Of a stretch of 64,000 nucleotides of DNA, positions 25,424 through 33,567 are shown piece by piece. The stretch comes from DASYXZ01 sp035308965 (GTDB lineage Bacteria > Acidobacteriota > Terriglobia > UBA7540), in NCBI GenBank assembly GCA_035308965.1, contig DATGFN010000019.1, positions 248,001 to 312,000 of the forward strand. The letters run 5' to 3'. Position 1 is the first letter of the stretch. Each line of letters starts with the position of its first letter. The translations under genes and the position numbers were made by a program. The notes beneath the pieces are model-generated. The model was given only the letters and a program-made list of their open reading frames with translations, was not told the DNA's origin and ran no database searches.

Positions 25424-26545
25424 TTATTGAATAAACAGCGCTTTCAAAGTTTCAACGTACGGCGGGCGGGCGATGCCGCGTTCGGTGATTATGGCGGTGA
25501 CGTAGCGATTCGGGGTGACGTCGAAGGCGGGGTGGCGGGCTTCAACATCCTGGGGGGCGATGGAGACGCCCGCTACGTGGGTTACTTCGTTCGACGAGCG
25601 CTCTTCGATGGGAATTTGCTCGCCGGAGGCCAGGCTCATGTCAATGGTGGAGAGCGGGGCGGCCACGTAAAACGGAATCTTGTTTTCGTGGGCGAGCACG
25701 GCTACCGAGTAAGTCCCGATTTTGTTGGCCACGTCGCCGTTCGAAGCGATGCGGTCGGCGCCCACAATGGCGGCCTGGATTTTGCCCAGGTGCATGAAGT
25801 GTCCAGCCATGTTGTCCGTAATGAGCGTGACGGGGATGCCGTCTTTGGCCAATTCCCATGCGGTCAGGCGCGCGCCTTGAAGGAATGGACGAGTCTCATC
25901 GGCAAAGACGCGAATGTTTTTTCCTGCCGCCACTGCGGCGCGAATCACCCCGAGAGCGGTGCCGTAGCCGCCGGTGGCCAGCGCGCCCGCGTTGCAATGA
26001 GTGAGAACGGTCGAGGCGTCCTGCAAGAGTACGGCGCCGTGACGGCCCATGGCCTCGTTGGCGGCAATGTCCTCCACCAGCACGCGTTGAGCTTCTTCCG
26101 CCAGACGGGATTTGACATGGAAGATCCGCGCAGCAATTTTAGCGCCAGCTTCCCGCTCGGCGAGTATTGCATTAAGTCCAGGCGCGACGGTGACAACGGG
26201 GACAGGAAAGTTCTCCTCAAGCGCACTCTCAAAAACCGCGCGCATGCGGCTGACCGCCCAGAAAAGATTGACGGCGGTGGGGCGCGTTTTGGAAATTGTT
26301 TCCGCGATGGCCTCAAATTCCTGTCGCAGGGCGGGCACGCTCGCGGCCGACGACTTCTTGACACCCAGGGCCACGCCCATGGCGGCGGCCACTCCGATGG
26401 CGGGCGCGCCGCGAATCACCATGGAGCGGATGCAGTCCGCCACTTCGCGATAATCGCGGCAGGTCCGGTAAACTTCCTCGGAGGGCAGGCGCGTTTGGTC
26501 GATCATGCGCACGCCGTCTTCCGTCCATTCGATGGTTTTGACCAT
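25424..26545 (-). CDS. mtnA: S-methyl-5-thioribose-1-phosphate isomerase
   Basis: A 373-residue enzyme of the eIF2B-like isomerase family that converts methylthioribose-1-phosphate to the ribulose isomer in methionine salvage. Conserved stretches are IRGAPAIGVAAAMG, the catalytic Cys region (NAGALATGGYGTAL) and the catalytic Asp region (GADRIASNGDVANKIGTY). Length is normal for the family. No other methionine-salvage gene is adjacent. Its 3' end is embedded in family A repeats and has two extra partial copies outside the gene, but the gene itself appears complete. Confidence 0.95.
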   Translation of the reverse strand: MVKTIEWTEDGVRMIDQTRLPSEEVYRTCRDYREVADCIRSMVIRGAPAIGVAAAMGVALGVKKSSAASVPALRQEFEAIAETISKTRPTAVNLFWAVSRMRAVFESALEENFPVPVVTVAPGLNAILAEREAGAKIAARIFHVKSRLAEEAQRVLVEDIAANEAMGRHGAVLLQDASTVLTHCNAGALATGGYGTALGVIRAAVAAGKNIRVFADETRPFLQGARLTAWELAKDGIPVTLITDNMAGHFMHLGKIQAAIVGADRIASNGDVANKIGTYSVAVLAHENKIPFYVAAPLSTIDMSLASGEQIPIEERSSNEVTHVAGVSIAPQDVEARHPAFDVTPNRYVTAIITERGIARPPYVETLKALFIQ

Positions 26546-26554
26546 GCCCGGGAT

Positions 26555-26700
26555 TATAACAGTGACGAGTGATGAGTGACGAGTGACGAGCGGGAAAAGA
26601 AAGTGGCAAGTGATTAGTCGAGTATTTCAGTTCGTCAGTAAGTCAGTTTGTCAGTTACGGAAGGACTGAAGTACTGAGAAACTGAAAAACTAATTTGCGC
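26555..26700. repeat. Short low-complexity repeats upstream of mtnA
   Basis: GTGACGAGT/GATGAGT units near 26562-26590 and GTCAGT units with partly inverted AACTGA units near 26628-26692. They resemble simple-sequence slippage products. Confidence 0.5.
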
Positions 26701-26721
26701 TTCCCTCCTACAACCTGCCAC

Positions 26722-27129
26722 CTACTTTTTCTTAAGCTCGTTCTGGATGACGCGCGCTTTCACCAGCTTTTTCAGGAGGGCAGTGGGCAGGGGTTTGTCC
26801 ACGGGAAAGCGGATGGTGCCTTTGGACGTCTGGTAGCCCTGAAGATCTTTCTTGTAGGTGGCAATCAAAGTCGCATTGCCGGGGAAGAAACTGCAATGAT
26901 TTGAAAAGGCGGCGAACCACACCAGCGGTCCCTTGTACCTGAATGCGGCCATGCCGTAGCTGATGCACTCGGTGGCCTCCGCGGGCGCCACGGAGCGAAT
27001 CACGGCGCGCATTTTGTTCAAGGTGGTGCGCGCCGGCTCGGGGACTCCGGCCAGATATTCGTCCACGGTCTTGGGTGCAGCCTTGCGCTTTCCCGACGAA
27101 CTACTAGATTTGGATTTAGTCTTCTTCAT
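26722..27129 (-). CDS. DUF1801 (YdhG-like) protein
   Basis: A 135-residue protein with a Lys/Ser-rich N-terminus (about 1-22), then the DUF1801 fold: YLAGVPEPARTTLNKMRAVIR, ECISYGMAAFRY, the central FAAFSNHCSFFPG, and a C-terminal part with GTIRFPVDKPLP. The fold is shared with frataxin-like YdhG proteins; an iron-chaperone role has been suggested for some members, but the function here is unknown. It is a stand-alone gene between mtnA and the kinase cluster on the same strand. Confidence 0.85.
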   Translation of the reverse strand: MKKTKSKSSSSSGKRKAAPKTVDEYLAGVPEPARTTLNKMRAVIRSVAPAEATECISYGMAAFRYKGPLVWFAAFSNHCSFFPGNATLIATYKKDLQGYQTSKGTIRFPVDKPLPTALLKKLVKARVIQNELKKK

Positions 27130-27221
27130 CGTCGTGACCTACAAACGTGAATTCAAAGGAAAGCCGCTGACCTCAAAGACGGAGGCCATCACGGCCTGCT
27201 GGTGGATAGCATCACGCAACA

Positions 27222-30200
27222 TCAAACCTTGCCTTCCGGCAGGTTCACCATTTTCGCGATCTTGGGCCAGCGAGCGCTGGCCCGTAACTGCTTGCAGACC
27301 ACAAAGCGCAAATAAAACATCATGGACAGATCGCGCTGCTCGATCGCTTTTTCCGTCCAATCCGCGCCCAGCTCCACCTCGCCGCACAACAAGTGGAAAA
27401 CCGCATGGGCCCGGCTTTCCCCAACTCCGTCTCCTGAACCCAACCCCTTTAGAAGTTCCTGCGCTTCAGTCTCAGCCCCACTCCGGCGCCAAAAGGCAGC
27501 CAGCGTCGCCTTCGCATCGAGATACCAGGGACCAACCGCATAGGCTCTGCGCGCTTCCTCGAGCGCATGAGGGAGCGAACCCCGGTCGGCATGAAACATC
27601 GCGAGCGACACGCGCGCCACCACAAGATTCGGGTTGAGTTCAAGGACTCTGTTCACTTGCTCGCGCGCTTCAGCGTACCGGCCCGCCGCTTGCAAGTACG
27701 CGTGCAAATTCATGCGTGGCCAGACTTCGAGGGGGTCATCCTGAATCAGTTGCTCAGCAATCTTGATGGCGTGCTGAGACTCGCCCCGCAGAAACTGAAA
27801 GTATCCATAAAACTCCCGAACGAAGGCAGACACAGGTTGACGCCCACGCGCCCGATCGAAGTGGCGGGCCGCCTCCTGCCAATCCAAATCGTTGTAGGCG
27901 GCCATAACGCCGAGAATCGCGTGCGCTTCTGGAATGGAAGAATCAAGCTGCAAGGCTCGTTCAGCCGCACGCCGCGCCGATTGCACCGCTTCCTGCGCGG
28001 GGCACAAGCTCCAATTCGCAAGCATGAGGTAATAATGGCTTAGTCCCACATGCGCCAAGGCAAAACCCGAATCAAGGGCTATGGCCTGCTCGTAATATTG
28101 TTTGCTGAGCTTAAACGACTCGGGCGTGGTCTTGGCCTCTTGATATTTAGCTTTTAGATAAGCCTCATACGCATCCAGTTTGGGCGTGTAGCGTTCGCGC
28201 ACGCCCGCCTCCGGTGCAAGCCTGATGCGAAGAGCCGCAGTGATCGCGGCGGCGATCTCATCCTGCAACGCGAATACACCGGTCATCTCGCGGTCGTAGC
28301 TTTCCGACCAAACATGAGCTCCGTCGGCCGCATTGATCAACTGGGCCGTAACGCGAATGCGATTTCCCGCCCGGCGCAAACTGCCTTCCAAGACCGTCCC
28401 CACTCCCAGCGCGCTGGCAATCCCGCGGATGTCCTGTTCCTTGCCGCGGAAGGCAAACGCCGAGGTGCGCGCGATGACTTTCAGCCCGGGAACGCGGGCC
28501 AGCAGGTTGATGATCTCCTCCGCCAAGCCGTCGGCAAAATATTCCTGGTCAGGATCGGGACTCATATTCTTGAAGGGCAGCACGGCAATGGAAGGCGCAA
28601 TAGATGCAGGTGAGGTGGCAGCCGGTTGGGGCTCGTCTTTCATGTTGAGCCCGGCCTTGCGCAAACCCTGCAAAAGCTTTTCCACCTCGCCTTTCTCCAA
28701 GTGCCACTTGTCTAAATCCTCGCGGACCTGGTCAAGGTCGAGAAACATCGCGTTGTATTTGCGCAGAAGCTCGATGGCCGCGCGAGCTTCCTCCGGCCGG
28801 CCCAGCATGCCGCAGGTGGCCGCGGTAAACAGTTGGGCCCAATGGAACTCCGGCATATTAATTTTCTTGGCCACTTGCAGCGCGGCATCGTACTCACCCT
28901 TGCGGTAGTGGTTGTGAAATGCGGTGAGGTGATACCAGCCGGGATGATGGCCATTCAATTCAGTAATTCTTTGCGCCAGCGCCGTGCCGCGCTCCCAATC
29001 GCCGGAGAATGCAATCATGATGGCCATGAAGGCCCAGGTGGTGCCGTCCCGCGGATTGAGTGACATGGCCCGCTCCGCAGTCTCGCGAAACGCGCCGAAA
29101 TCGCCGCTAAAAAATTGCACTTGCGCCAGTTGTGCCAAACCCATCTGGCAGGCTGGGTCAATCTTAACCGACCGCCAGGCGGCCTCACGCGCGCGCTCCA
29201 GCGGGTTCTCCCGCGGATTAAACCGATCGAAATATTCCAGTAGGTAGAGATTGCAAAGACAGGCCCAGGCGGTGGCGTGATTGGGCTCGCGTTCGAGCGC
29301 CCGTTCCAATCCGTCTCGGAGCATGGCATGTTCAGGCGGATTGACCTGTTGCATGAAAGAGTAATAGCGCAGCACGAGTTCGGACGCGCTCAAATCGCCC
29401 ACATTCTTGTCGCGGGTGGGGGCGGCCATGGAGCGCACCAGGACTCCATACCCATCCGCGACCGTGGTTACGATGTGGTCGGTCAAGTCGTCCTGGATCT
29501 GGAATGTGCCGGTCTCGCCCACTTCCCTGTCATACGCATCCGCCCAAAGCTGCGTGCCGGTGGCGGCGTCCAGCAGTTGCGCGCTGGTTCGAAGGGCGCG
29601 GCCACGCTTGCGTACGCTTCCCTCCACCACGTAGCGCGCGCCCAGCTCGCGGCCGACGGTACGGATATCGGCAGGGCGGCCCTTGTAAGTCATGGCCGAG
29701 TTGTAAGCGACTACCTTGAGATAGGGAAAACGCGAAAGCCCTGAGGTGATATCTTCCGTTAGGCCGTCGGCCATTGCTTCGAGTTCCGCGTCTCCGCCCT
29801 GCACCCTGAAGGGCAGGACCGCCACCCAAAAGCCTTCCTGGGCGCCAATCTCGCCCGACCCACCTTTCGTCGAGGGACGGACGGGGGCAAGTGGATGTTC
29901 TGCTGAGCCCGACTGCGTCGGGGCACGCGAGGCGGAGGGTTTAGGCATACGAATGGTTGCCGAGTCGGAGGTCCAGCCGCGCAGTTCGTTCCAAACACTC
30001 TGCGCGGATGGGAAACGGTCGTCGGCGCGCTTTTCCATGCAGAGTCTGATGAGGTTTGCCAAATGGGCGGGCAAATCGGCTCTCAGGTCAGTGACAAGCG
30101 CCGGGGTATCCCGCATGATCGCTGAGATCAGTTCGGCCGAAGATTGTCCCTCGAAAGGCCGCTGACCGGTGGCCATTTCGTAAATCACCACGCCCAGGGA

Positions 30201-30863
30201 AAAGATGTCCGTGCGATGGTCCAAGGCGCGGCCCGAAATCTGTTCCGGAGACATATAGGCCGGCGTGCCCATCACGACGCCCGCTTTGGTGTTGCTCGCC
30301 GAGGTCAGAGTGGCATCCGCATGACTGGCGGGGCGAGTCTCCTTCGCCAAACCGAAATCCAGCACCTTCACGCGGCCATCGCCAGTCACCATCACGTTGG
30401 CGGGCTTCAGGTCGCGGTGAATAATTCCTTTTTCGTGCGCTGCCGCCAGCGCCTCCGCCAGCGCGCTGGCGATAGCGACGATCTGGTCAGCAGGAAGGCC
30501 GCCTGCCGGGATGAGATGGTCGAGGGACTTCCCTTCCACCAGTTCCATGGTGATGAAATGAATTCCATCCGCTTCCTCGACGGAGTGGATCGTAACAATG
30601 GACGGGTGGTTGAGGGCGGCGACGGAGCGGGCTTCGCGCTGGAATCGCGCCAAGCGCTCGGGATCGCGCGCCACATCGGCGGGCAAGACTTTTAGAGCAA
30701 CGTCGCGGCCGAGTTTGGTGTCCCTGGCACGATACACTTCACCCATGCCGCCGGCGCCCAGCGTGGACACAATTTCGAAAGCCCTGAGTTTGGTGCCTGG
30801 ATTCAGCAATTGATCCCTCGCTGCACTCGGGATTTCGCCTGCGGGTTCACTCTCCGCTTGCAC
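27222..30863 (-). CDS. Ser/Thr protein kinase with two TolB-like domains and TPRs
   Basis: A 1213-residue kinase. The kinase domain (about 25-290) is intact: glycine loop LGAGGMGEVYRARD, VALKVLP Lys, HRDLKPANVMV and DFGLAKE. A first TolB-like/adenylate-cyclase-associated module (about 345-480, WVAVLPFRVQG) is followed by TPR-like helices. A second such module (SIAVLPFKNMSPDPDQEYFADG, about 770-910) is followed by more TPRs to the end. The two modules suggest internal duplication. No clear membrane segment is seen. It starts with GTG at 30863. It is the last of three tandem kinase genes; its partners are unknown. Confidence 0.88.
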   Translation of the reverse strand: MQAESEPAGEIPSAARDQLLNPGTKLRAFEIVSTLGAGGMGEVYRARDTKLGRDVALKVLPADVARDPERLARFQREARSVAALNHPSIVTIHSVEEADGIHFITMELVEGKSLDHLIPAGGLPADQIVAIASALAEALAAAHEKGIIHRDLKPANVMVTGDGRVKVLDFGLAKETRPASHADATLTSASNTKAGVVMGTPAYMSPEQISGRALDHRTDIFSLGVVIYEMATGQRPFEGQSSAELISAIMRDTPALVTDLRADLPAHLANLIRLCMEKRADDRFPSAQSVWNELRGWTSDSATIRMPKPSASRAPTQSGSAEHPLAPVRPSTKGGSGEIGAQEGFWVAVLPFRVQGGDAELEAMADGLTEDITSGLSRFPYLKVVAYNSAMTYKGRPADIRTVGRELGARYVVEGSVRKRGRALRTSAQLLDAATGTQLWADAYDREVGETGTFQIQDDLTDHIVTTVADGYGVLVRSMAAPTRDKNVGDLSASELVLRYYSFMQQVNPPEHAMLRDGLERALEREPNHATAWACLCNLYLLEYFDRFNPRENPLERAREAAWRSVKIDPACQMGLAQLAQVQFFSGDFGAFRETAERAMSLNPRDGTTWAFMAIMIAFSGDWERGTALAQRITELNGHHPGWYHLTAFHNHYRKGEYDAALQVAKKINMPEFHWAQLFTAATCGMLGRPEEARAAIELLRKYNAMFLDLDQVREDLDKWHLEKGEVEKLLQGLRKAGLNMKDEPQPAATSPASIAPSIAVLPFKNMSPDPDQEYFADGLAEEIINLLARVPGLKVIARTSAFAFRGKEQDIRGIASALGVGTVLEGSLRRAGNRIRVTAQLINAADGAHVWSESYDREMTGVFALQDEIAAAITAALRIRLAPEAGVRERYTPKLDAYEAYLKAKYQEAKTTPESFKLSKQYYEQAIALDSGFALAHVGLSHYYLMLANWSLCPAQEAVQSARRAAERALQLDSSIPEAHAILGVMAAYNDLDWQEAARHFDRARGRQPVSAFVREFYGYFQFLRGESQHAIKIAEQLIQDDPLEVWPRMNLHAYLQAAGRYAEAREQVNRVLELNPNLVVARVSLAMFHADRGSLPHALEEARRAYAVGPWYLDAKATLAAFWRRSGAETEAQELLKGLGSGDGVGESRAHAVFHLLCGEVELGADWTEKAIEQRDLSMMFYLRFVVCKQLRASARWPKIAKMVNLPEGKV

Positions 30864-30942
30864 CCGCAGACCGGCTCAATATCATAAGGTCCGAGTCTTA
30901 TTCCGGCCTCCGGACTCAATGCGAATACAATTCGCGCCAGAC

Positions 30943-33567
30943 CTAATTCCCCTGAGGAGTGAATTTCCAAATCGCCGCACTCCAACCGTCGGCCACCGCC
31001 ATAATTTTCCCGTCGGGAGTCCAGCCCATATGGTGGAAGTCGCTGGTGTAATCGAGCGGGATGCGCGCGGACTTCCCCGAGGCCAAATCGAAAATTCCCG
31101 GAGGCCAATACCACGTCGCCGCGCTCATCGGCGCCACCAGCTTTCCGTTCCGGATGCTGCCCGCATCGACATCGTAACCCAGGTGAAATTGACCATGGAT
31201 TTCCTGCTCCGGCCCGCCGCTCAAGGGAACACGGATCAGGCGAGTTGCTGGCGACTCACGCACTTCAATGACCAGGCTCTGGGTGGCGGAGTCGACAGCG
31301 AAGCCATCGCCAGTATGGATCTTGCGGGCCGCGCCCCCCGAAAGAGGTACGGACCAGAGGGCGCCACTGGCCAGGCAGAAAAGGGTTTGATGATCCGGCG
31401 ATATGCCCATTTCGTCGACTTCCCCTTCATTGAAGCTCAAGCGGCTCGTAATGCGGCCATTGGAAAGCGCGGCCAGTGCGATGGTGTGGCCCGGACGCGG
31501 CCCGATCATAAAAGCCACCTGGTCAGAGCCGACGGGCGCCATGGGCCCTCCCGTTTCCTCGGCGGTGTTGACCAGCGGAGAAGGTTCCTTTCCGGCTTCG
31601 ACCAGAATTAACCGAGAGTGGGAAGCCGTTCGCTCCGCCCACACCGCGCGGCCGTCCGGCAACACCGTGAAGTCCTCGTAGTATTCTTCAGAGTTGGCGA
31701 GCGTGGTGATCCTTTCCACATGCCCGCCCTCAGCCGAAAAGCGCACCAGGTCCGACGCGCGGTCATTCTGGTCAAGGTAGATGCTGCCATCAGGGCCCAT
31801 ATCGAGCGAGGAGATAAAACGGGTCATGTCGAAAAGCTTACGCGTGGGTCCACGGCCATCCAGAGGAATGGCAGACACCTGATACGTGTCCCCATTGAGC
31901 GTCGAGGTGATCGCGTACTTGCCGTCGCGGCTGGCCGCAACAGTGACATTATGGGCGCCAAATTCACCCGGAATTTCTTCCGGGAGCTGCCGCATGCTCC
32001 CCGATGCCAGTTCCACGTCATATAAATGAGGGACGGCATCCGCACCCTGCCCGACTTTGGTTCCTATCACCAGAGCATCGTGACCCCCGGGAACTGCCCG
32101 AATGTAATCGAAGGGGAATCCGAGGCGCACCTCCACGGGCAGGGCCTTGGATTGGCCGGTTTCGGGCGAGTAGTGGAATACCTGGAAGTGGTTTTCGCTG
32201 TTGAGCCGAAAGATTAGAAGGCTGCCGTCGGGCAGCGCCTCGGGCGTCATCGCGCCCTCCAGGACAAGTTGTTCCTCGCCGCCTAGCGCCGGTACGGCAA
32301 AAATTCCTTTCGGCTGGTCAGACCAACGATCGTAATAAATGCGGCTGCCATCCGGTGACCACGAGCAGTAAAGAACGAAGCCTCTTTCGCGGCTGTGGGT
32401 GAGCATCACACGATTTCCGGAATCGGGTTGCATAACCCAAAGTTGAAAAACCCCGTCAGGATCAGCGGCTGTAAACGCCAACAAGCGGCCATCCGGGGAA
32501 AGACGCGGGCTAATGGAGATGGAGGGACCGCCCAGCATGATGCCCGTCCAGGTCGGCGGCGCCGGCCGGCGCCAAAGGAAGTGGCCGGCCGCCAATGCGA
32601 CGGCGACTGCCGCGGCGGCAGCCATGGCGAGAATCCCGCGCCGCAACATTCGACTTTCACCGTGTGCGGTGACGCCCGGTTCTAGGGCGGGGGCGAAGCC
32701 TTCCTCTGCCTCGCCCCCCGACGTTTCTTCAATCGTGATACGCGCATCGCCGATGGCTTGCAAGCGCCGCCTGGGTTCTTTCTGTAGGCAGCGGCGCAGC
32801 AACTTCTGGATGCCCGCAGGAGTGTCCGCCGGGACTACCTTCCAGTCAGGATCTTTCATGATGACGGCGGCGAGAATGTCCGAGCTGGTTTCACCGTCGA
32901 AGGTCCGCTTCCCTGTCAGCATCTCATAGAGCACGCAGCCGAAGGCCCAGATATCCGCGCGACGGTCCACCGCGCGCCCGCGCGCTTGCTCGGGGCTCAT
33001 GTAGGCTGCGGTTCCGAGGATCATTCCCGCCTGCGTGGCCGCGGTGATCATGGTTGGTGAGTTTGAAATGTCGACAACCGAATCTTGAGCGTCGAGCGCC
33101 TTGGCCAGGCCGAAATCAAGCACCTTCACCACGCCTTCGGGCGTAATCTTTATATTCGCCGGCTTCAAGTCGCGATGGACTACACTCTTCTCATGGGCGA
33201 ACTCAAGGGCGTCGGCGATTTGTTTGGCGATGGGCAGCGCCTCTTCGACCGTCAAAGGTCCCTTGGCTAGCCGCTCGGCAAGCGTCGGGCCTTCCACCAG
33301 TTCCATCACCAGCGCGGGTGCCGTGCCTGATTCTTCCAGACCGTAGATCGAGGCGATGTTGGGATGGTTCAACGAGGCCAACACCTGCGCTTCGCGTTGG
33401 AAGCGCGCCATTCGCTGGCTATCATTGGCGAAGGCAGCCGGCAAAACTTTCAGCGCCACATCGCGCCCCAGTTTCGTGTCCGTCGCACGATAGACTTCGC
33501 CCATGCCGCCGGCCCCAATTGCGCCGGCGATTTTATAGTGGGCGATGGTGCGGCCAATCATGGACAT
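30943..33567 (-). CDS. Membrane Ser/Thr protein kinase with beta-propeller sensor
   Basis: An 874-residue kinase. The N-terminal domain (about 8-275) has IGAGGMGEVYRATD, VALKVLP, HRDLKPANIKI and DFGLAK. One membrane helix lies near 310-335 (ILAMAAAAAVAVALAAGHFLW). The C-terminal 530 residues are a TolB/WD40-like beta-propeller with repeated SPDGR/SPDG motifs, likely outside the cytoplasm and sensing ligand or protein. Its ATG overlaps the preceding kinase stop by one base (TAATG), so the two are translationally coupled. An internal ATG six bases later (MIGRT) is an equally good start. Confidence 0.9.
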   Translation of the reverse strand: MSMIGRTIAHYKIAGAIGAGGMGEVYRATDTKLGRDVALKVLPAAFANDSQRMARFQREAQVLASLNHPNIASIYGLEESGTAPALVMELVEGPTLAERLAKGPLTVEEALPIAKQIADALEFAHEKSVVHRDLKPANIKITPEGVVKVLDFGLAKALDAQDSVVDISNSPTMITAATQAGMILGTAAYMSPEQARGRAVDRRADIWAFGCVLYEMLTGKRTFDGETSSDILAAVIMKDPDWKVVPADTPAGIQKLLRRCLQKEPRRRLQAIGDARITIEETSGGEAEEGFAPALEPGVTAHGESRMLRRGILAMAAAAAVAVALAAGHFLWRRPAPPTWTGIMLGGPSISISPRLSPDGRLLAFTAADPDGVFQLWVMQPDSGNRVMLTHSRERGFVLYCSWSPDGSRIYYDRWSDQPKGIFAVPALGGEEQLVLEGAMTPEALPDGSLLIFRLNSENHFQVFHYSPETGQSKALPVEVRLGFPFDYIRAVPGGHDALVIGTKVGQGADAVPHLYDVELASGSMRQLPEEIPGEFGAHNVTVAASRDGKYAITSTLNGDTYQVSAIPLDGRGPTRKLFDMTRFISSLDMGPDGSIYLDQNDRASDLVRFSAEGGHVERITTLANSEEYYEDFTVLPDGRAVWAERTASHSRLILVEAGKEPSPLVNTAEETGGPMAPVGSDQVAFMIGPRPGHTIALAALSNGRITSRLSFNEGEVDEMGISPDHQTLFCLASGALWSVPLSGGAARKIHTGDGFAVDSATQSLVIEVRESPATRLIRVPLSGGPEQEIHGQFHLGYDVDAGSIRNGKLVAPMSAATWYWPPGIFDLASGKSARIPLDYTSDFHHMGWTPDGKIMAVADGWSAAIWKFTPQGN

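Noticed and set aside
21311..25448. Repeat clusters as a CRISPR array
   Set aside because: Units vary in length, are strongly palindromic, lack regular spacers and have no cas genes nearby.
25079..26572. Long plus-strand frame of 497 codons over mtnA
   Set aside because: It reads through repeats and antisense to mtnA, with Gly/Arg/His-rich composition; not a gene.
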